Shown: positions 60,834 through 64,000 of the stretch, in pieces | Numbering within the stretch: position 1 is the first letter of the stretch | Layout: every line of letters begins with the position of its first letter | NCBI RefSeq assembly: GCF_001528665.1 | Contig: NZ_BBYJ01000028.1 | Location: 56,144 to 120,143 of the forward strand | DNA length: 64,000 nt | Direction: 5' to 3' | DNA from: Microtetraspora malaysiensis | GTDB taxonomy: Bacteria > Actinomycetota > Actinomycetes > Streptosporangiales > Streptosporangiaceae | Program-made: the position numbers and the translations under genes | The notes under the pieces: model-generated | Databases searched by the model: none | The model's input: the letters and a program-made list of their open reading frames with translations, nothing else | What the model was told of the DNA's origin: nothing

Positions 60834-61105
60834 ATAGGGCGGTTGCCGTCGCCGTTGCCCTACCGCGGCGCATCGGTTTCTCTCCGGTCGGCAGCACCGG
60901 GATCCGAGTTCGGTCCCCCGCGGGTGGTCCGGCGAGCTCACCGGTGGATCCATGGCTGCTCACGTTGCCCAGGTTCCCGTGGGCCCCAAGCGCCGGCGCG
61001 GCGTACCCGGGAACGACCCCGGCCCATAAGTAGGTCGGGGTCGTGGATCACGTGCGCAACGAGGGGTTCTCGTCCATGGTGGCCCGGGATGCCGTCAAGG
61101 GCCTG
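60834..61105. other. Gap without recognised gene
   Basis: Between the IS5 remnant and the end of the broken hydrolase gene I see no gene, RNA or repeat. Open frames here lack motifs and ribosome binding sites. Confidence 0.4.
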
Positions 61106-62412
61106 CTACGCGCAGGTCTTCGTTTCCGGAGCGCAGAACCTGACCTCGGGGTAGCGCGCCGACCGCTTCTCCAGCAGGGGCTGCGCCTTACCACGCAGGT
61201 GCAGGTCGAGGAAGGCCCGGACGTACCTGCGGGTGATCTCCGCAGCGCGGGGTCCGGAGAGGTCACCGCCGAGGTTGACGCCGATCTGCTGGGCCAGCAG
61301 GTCATAGTCGGTGAAGGACGCGTACACCGCTCCGGCCACCACGAGCCAGCGCTTCCATCCGGTCAGGTGCGCCCAGTCACGATCCCACGTGGTGTCCTGT
61401 CCTCCTGGACTGTGCACGGTCTGGCCCAGGAACAGGAACGGCCGCGCCAGCCCACTCGCGGGGATCGGGGCGAACATGAAGCCGTCCATGTTGATTCCGC
61501 CGCGTACCCGAGAGTCCTTGAGCATGGTCTCGGCGGCGCTCGCACCTCCGAGGGACGCGCCCACCATCGCGACCCGGGACGGGTCGATCAACGAAGCGCC
61601 CTTCCACGTGGAATGCGGGCCGGTCAGCTCGTCGAGCACGAAGGAGACGTCGACCGCCCGGTTCTCCACCGCTTTCTTACCGAAGTCGTCGGATTCGAGC
61701 TCGCATGCGGCGCAGGTGGTCAGCCTCCCGCCGGGGAAGGTGGTGGCGAAGGTCTCGTACGTGTGGTCGATGCCGGCTACCACGTAACCTCTGCTCGCCA
61801 GTTCCTCGGCCAGGGCGGTGAGCGAGCTTCGGGGGTCGGTGAAACCCGGAGAGATCACAACAAGGGGCAGGGTACGCCTACCGCCCGCCGGGGGCGCGTC
61901 GCTGAACGCGTTGGTCCGCGTCCTGCTCAGCACTTCGGACGGCACGCTCGTCACCCCCTTGCCTTCAAGGATCAGCTCCGACTCCTTGGGAGTCACGTAC
62001 GGTGCGCGCCGCCCGTTCCGCGACTTCGCCGGATACCAAGGGAGACCATGAGCTCCCTCACCCTGGCCCCGGGGACCCACGGGTCGGGGCGAGAGGCGTC
62101 TTTCAGATGCAGGGACGTCGTCCCGACCGGATGGGGACCGGTCGGCTTGGGCAGATACGGTGTGCTGCTCGACGTGGCCGAAGGGCCGACGGAAGCAGGC
62201 ACGAGCGCGGGCGAGGCGGACGCCGGCGCCCAGGAGGCAGGGACCGCCAGAGTGAGCAGCCCGGCGACGGCGGCCAGTCCGCCCCGCAGGACCAGAGTGC
62301 GCAGCCTCGGCTTTCCACTACTCGGACGACGGTCGGCCGGCGCCGGACAACCCTTGCCTTTCTTGGCCTGGCCCTCGGCTTTCAGCACCGGACTGGGATG
62401 TTGATATGTCAT
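61106..62412 (-). pseudogene. Frameshifted secreted alpha/beta hydrolase (PAF-acetylhydrolase-like)
   Basis: Two frames together encode one ~435-residue exported hydrolase. The first (from 62412) has a signal-type helix (TLVLRGGLAAVAGLLTLAVP) and the family lead PTGPHPVGTTSLHLKDASRP, ending RELMVSL. The second resumes with WYPAKSRNGRRAPYVTP and holds the catalytic core PLVVISPGF, GIDHTYE, VGASLGGASAAE. Family proteins read RELMVSLWYPA continuously, so one base is missing at about 62033-62036. As written the gene is inactivated. A sequencing error or recent mutation would explain the otherwise intact core. Confidence 0.8.
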
Positions 62413-62630
62413 GGGTTGATCCTGCGGACCCGACCCTGGCCTCGGTATCGGCCGAAGGTACGGCCGGCGCCGCGCGAACGGTACTTTCGGCCGATTGGGA
62501 CACCAGTCGGCCGCTCAAGGTAGTGGGGTGTCCGAACCTTGGCCGGGCCGGTCACGTCGCCGGCAGGAACCTGCGGTCCCCGCGCAGCCCGCTTCGCCTC
62601 CCTCGATTCCGGTGAACGCTTACGGACGGC

Positions 62631-62766
62631 GCAGCAGGCCGCGTGGCCGGGCTGTTCATGTCACTCGATGGTGTCGTGGAAGCTCCGGAGCGTGACCTGG
62701 TTCGACGGCGACATCGTGACCGACGCAGGGTCTCTTCTGGCCGGGGCGAATGCCGCCCTTCCATAA
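62631..62766 (+). pseudogene. Fragment of a dihydrofolate-reductase-family gene
   Basis: One frame reads VAGLFMSLDGVVEAPE, the classic start of RibD/DHFR-like reductases. The next frame continues as TWFDGDIVTDAGSLLAGANA, matching the following family segment, then stops. It is a frameshifted N-terminal scrap of a ~190-residue protein. The remaining ~280 bp to the next gene are AT-rich and hold no recognised gene. Confidence 0.6.
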
Positions 62767-63047
62767 TCTCGACATTCAAATCGTCGACCTTCAAATCGGG
62801 CCACACTCTCCACAATTGCCGCCAGTCACGACAAAGCGGACAAGACCGGGGATATGAAGCACTTTTCACCAATTCCCGTCTGTCTGGAAAAATCAGGCAA
62901 TCACCTATTCCACAAAAGGGACTTATTGCGAATTCTCGCCAAGAAAACCGTCTCTCCATTCACTCAAAAAAGCTTGCGAACACCCGTTCGCATGTGCCAT
63001 TATTCGTATACGCATTCGATTGACCATGCGACCGAGAGGAGGCGGGC

Positions 63048-64000
63048 GTGCCGGAATCCTTTGGATCGTCGGTGTTTTTCTCGCCGCCAGATGAGCGCCC
63101 ACCTTCACCTGGTCCATGCGATGCCGACTGGTGGGAGCACATCACCTCGAAAGTGAAATCCCGGGGATCGGACGGCAGTTCAGCCCTTGCCCCTGACAAC
63201 GGCTGGGATCTTTTCCCACACGTTCCGGGCGGCGACGGTTCCCACAGGGAGATGCCGCTCACAGGTGAGCCATGGAGCTCCACCGGGCCTCCCGCTTCCG
63301 CCCCCACTTCCGAGGGGGTGTTGGGCCGTGATGGTGCCGGCCGTTCCCGCGAGGATTCTGACGGCGATGAAACCTTCCCGCCCGCTGAGGGGCCGGGCGG
63401 CGGCGAGGCCGGGTCTGTAACCGCCGAGCAGGAAGGGCTCACTCCTGGCGATGGCTCTTCCCACGCGGGTCGGGCGTCGTGGCCGTTGGTGGCGCAGGTC
63501 CGGCAGGTCGCGTCGGCGTTGGCGGTGGGGGTGGTGCCGGACGCGCCGGGGGTGTGTCTGGCGGAGGCGGAGGATCTGCTGTTCGCGCGTGACCGGCTGA
63601 TCTCGGCGATCGCGGCGCGGGTGGAGCGGGTGCATGCCGCGGGTGAGGCCAAGCGGGCTGGTCATGCCTCGACGCGGTCGTGGTTGCGGGGGGCGGCGGG
63701 GATGAGTGTGGCCGGGGCGGGCCGGGTGCTGGCGTTGGCGACCGAGCTTGCCCGCCTGCCGACGGTGCGGGCGCGGTTCGCGCAGGGGAGCCTGGCTGAG
63801 GGTGCGGTGACGGCGATCTGTTCGGCGACCGCGCGGCTGACGGATGCGCAGGCGGCGTTGGCGGAGCCGATTCTGGTGGGGCTGGCGGATCAGGCGACTC
63901 CTGCGGAGATCGCGCGTGCGGGGCGGTATCTGCGTGCGGTGCTGGACCCGGACGGGGAAGCCGACGACGGCGACGCTGACTATCAGAAGCGGTTTCTGTT
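63048..64000 (+). CDS. DUF222 / HNH-endonuclease-family protein (3' partial)
   Basis: GTG 63048 has an excellent AGGAGG 5 nt upstream. The frame is open to the window end, 317 codons. Residues 1-145 are low-complexity and acidic, rich in Gly/Pro/Ser. From about residue 165 the DUF222 domain begins (EDLLFARDRLISAIAARVER, STRSWLRGAAGMSVAGAGRV, ARFAQGSLAEGAVTAICSAT). These proteins usually end in an HNH nuclease domain, which would lie beyond the window. They are common multi-copy genes in actinomycetes, also called 13E12 repeat proteins in mycobacteria. The physiological role is unknown. Confidence 0.88.
   Translation, partial: MPESFGSSVFFSPPDERPPSPGPCDADWWEHITSKVKSRGSDGSSALAPDNGWDLFPHVPGGDGSHREMPLTGEPWSSTGPPASAPTSEGVLGRDGAGRSREDSDGDETFPPAEGPGGGEAGSVTAEQEGLTPGDGSSHAGRASWPLVAQVRQVASALAVGVVPDAPGVCLAEAEDLLFARDRLISAIAARVERVHAAGEAKRAGHASTRSWLRGAAGMSVAGAGRVLALATELARLPTVRARFAQGSLAEGAVTAICSATARLTDAQAALAEPILVGLADQATPAEIARAGRYLRAVLDPDGEADDGDADYQKRFL

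Noticed and set aside
62643..63023. A 126-codon plus-strand frame as a real gene
   Set aside because: Only the first ~17 residues resemble a DHFR-family start. The rest is translated AT-rich spacer, so it is listed as a fragment instead.

Overview
The window is GC-rich, densely coded DNA from an actinomycete. Many starts are GTG or TTG, and it carries a SARP/AfsR-type regulator, glucosyl-3-phosphoglycerate synthase, a PknG-type kinase, DUF574 methyltransferase and DUF222/HNH proteins. The mix fits the Streptosporangiales or a related filamentous order. That placement is inference from gene content, not a measured phylogeny. No rRNA, tRNA or CRISPR array was seen.

Layout. 1-5.2 kb is the edge of a RiPP (thiopeptide/azole-type) biosynthetic locus: a partial thiopeptide-type dehydratase domain fused to a SagB-type oxidoreductase, with a LuxR-type and a large SARP-NB-ARC-TPR regulator. 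5.2-9.2 kb holds a decayed fibronectin-III protein, a lipoprotein, and a divergent saccharopine-dehydrogenase-like enzyme/TetR pair. 9.2-17.8 kb is one tight seven-gene operon (coiled-coil protein, PknG, PP2C, VWA, FHA, GlnX, GlnH), an enlarged version of the mycobacterial GlnX-GlnH-PknG amino-acid-sensing locus. 18.1-19.3 kb pairs an ECF sigma factor with a membrane protein carrying an FtsX-like extracellular domain. 19.6-21.1 kb is an IS200/IS605 element with intact TnpB and a collapsed TnpA.

21.1-27.0 kb carries a Tat-exported propeller-like protein, a serine hydrolase preceded by a coupled fragment of its own N-terminus, and a NarL-type two-component system divergent from an ABC exporter across a perfect inverted repeat. 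27.0-28.8 kb holds gene remnants (integrase, TetR, ribbon-helix-helix) around a DUF574 methyltransferase. 28.8-36.4 kb is metabolic: acyl-CoA dehydrogenase, GpgS, an MFS pump with its TetR regulator and twin operators, and a RamB-like regulator divergent from isocitrate lyase. 36.6-44.8 kb contains ABC transporters, an esterase and a LolA/RseB-like lipoprotein-carrier-fold protein. 44.9-47.1 kb is an OmpR-type two-component system behind a helically phased CTGAG array.

47.2-51.3 kb encodes a PCuAC-like lipoprotein, a PLP-dependent lyase/decarboxylase, a FolP2-type pteroate synthase homologue and a LysR regulator. 51.3-55.1 kb is a tandem duplication of a membrane-anchored zinc metallopeptidase. 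The LysR gene was copied with it, but the second LysR copy is scrambled. 55.3-64 kb has an LCP-family cell-wall ligase, a P-loop kinase, a secreted TNT-type (NAD+ glycohydrolase) toxin-like protein and an aminoglycoside phosphotransferase-like protein. It also has a run of decayed genes (IS5 remnant, frameshifted hydrolase, reductase fragment) and ends inside a DUF222 protein.

The most interesting systems are the zinc-ribbon-tagged PknG/PP2C/FHA/VWA operon with its GlnH-GlnX sensor, the sigma factor/FtsX-ectodomain pair, and the metallopeptidase duplication with an internally inverted regulator copy.
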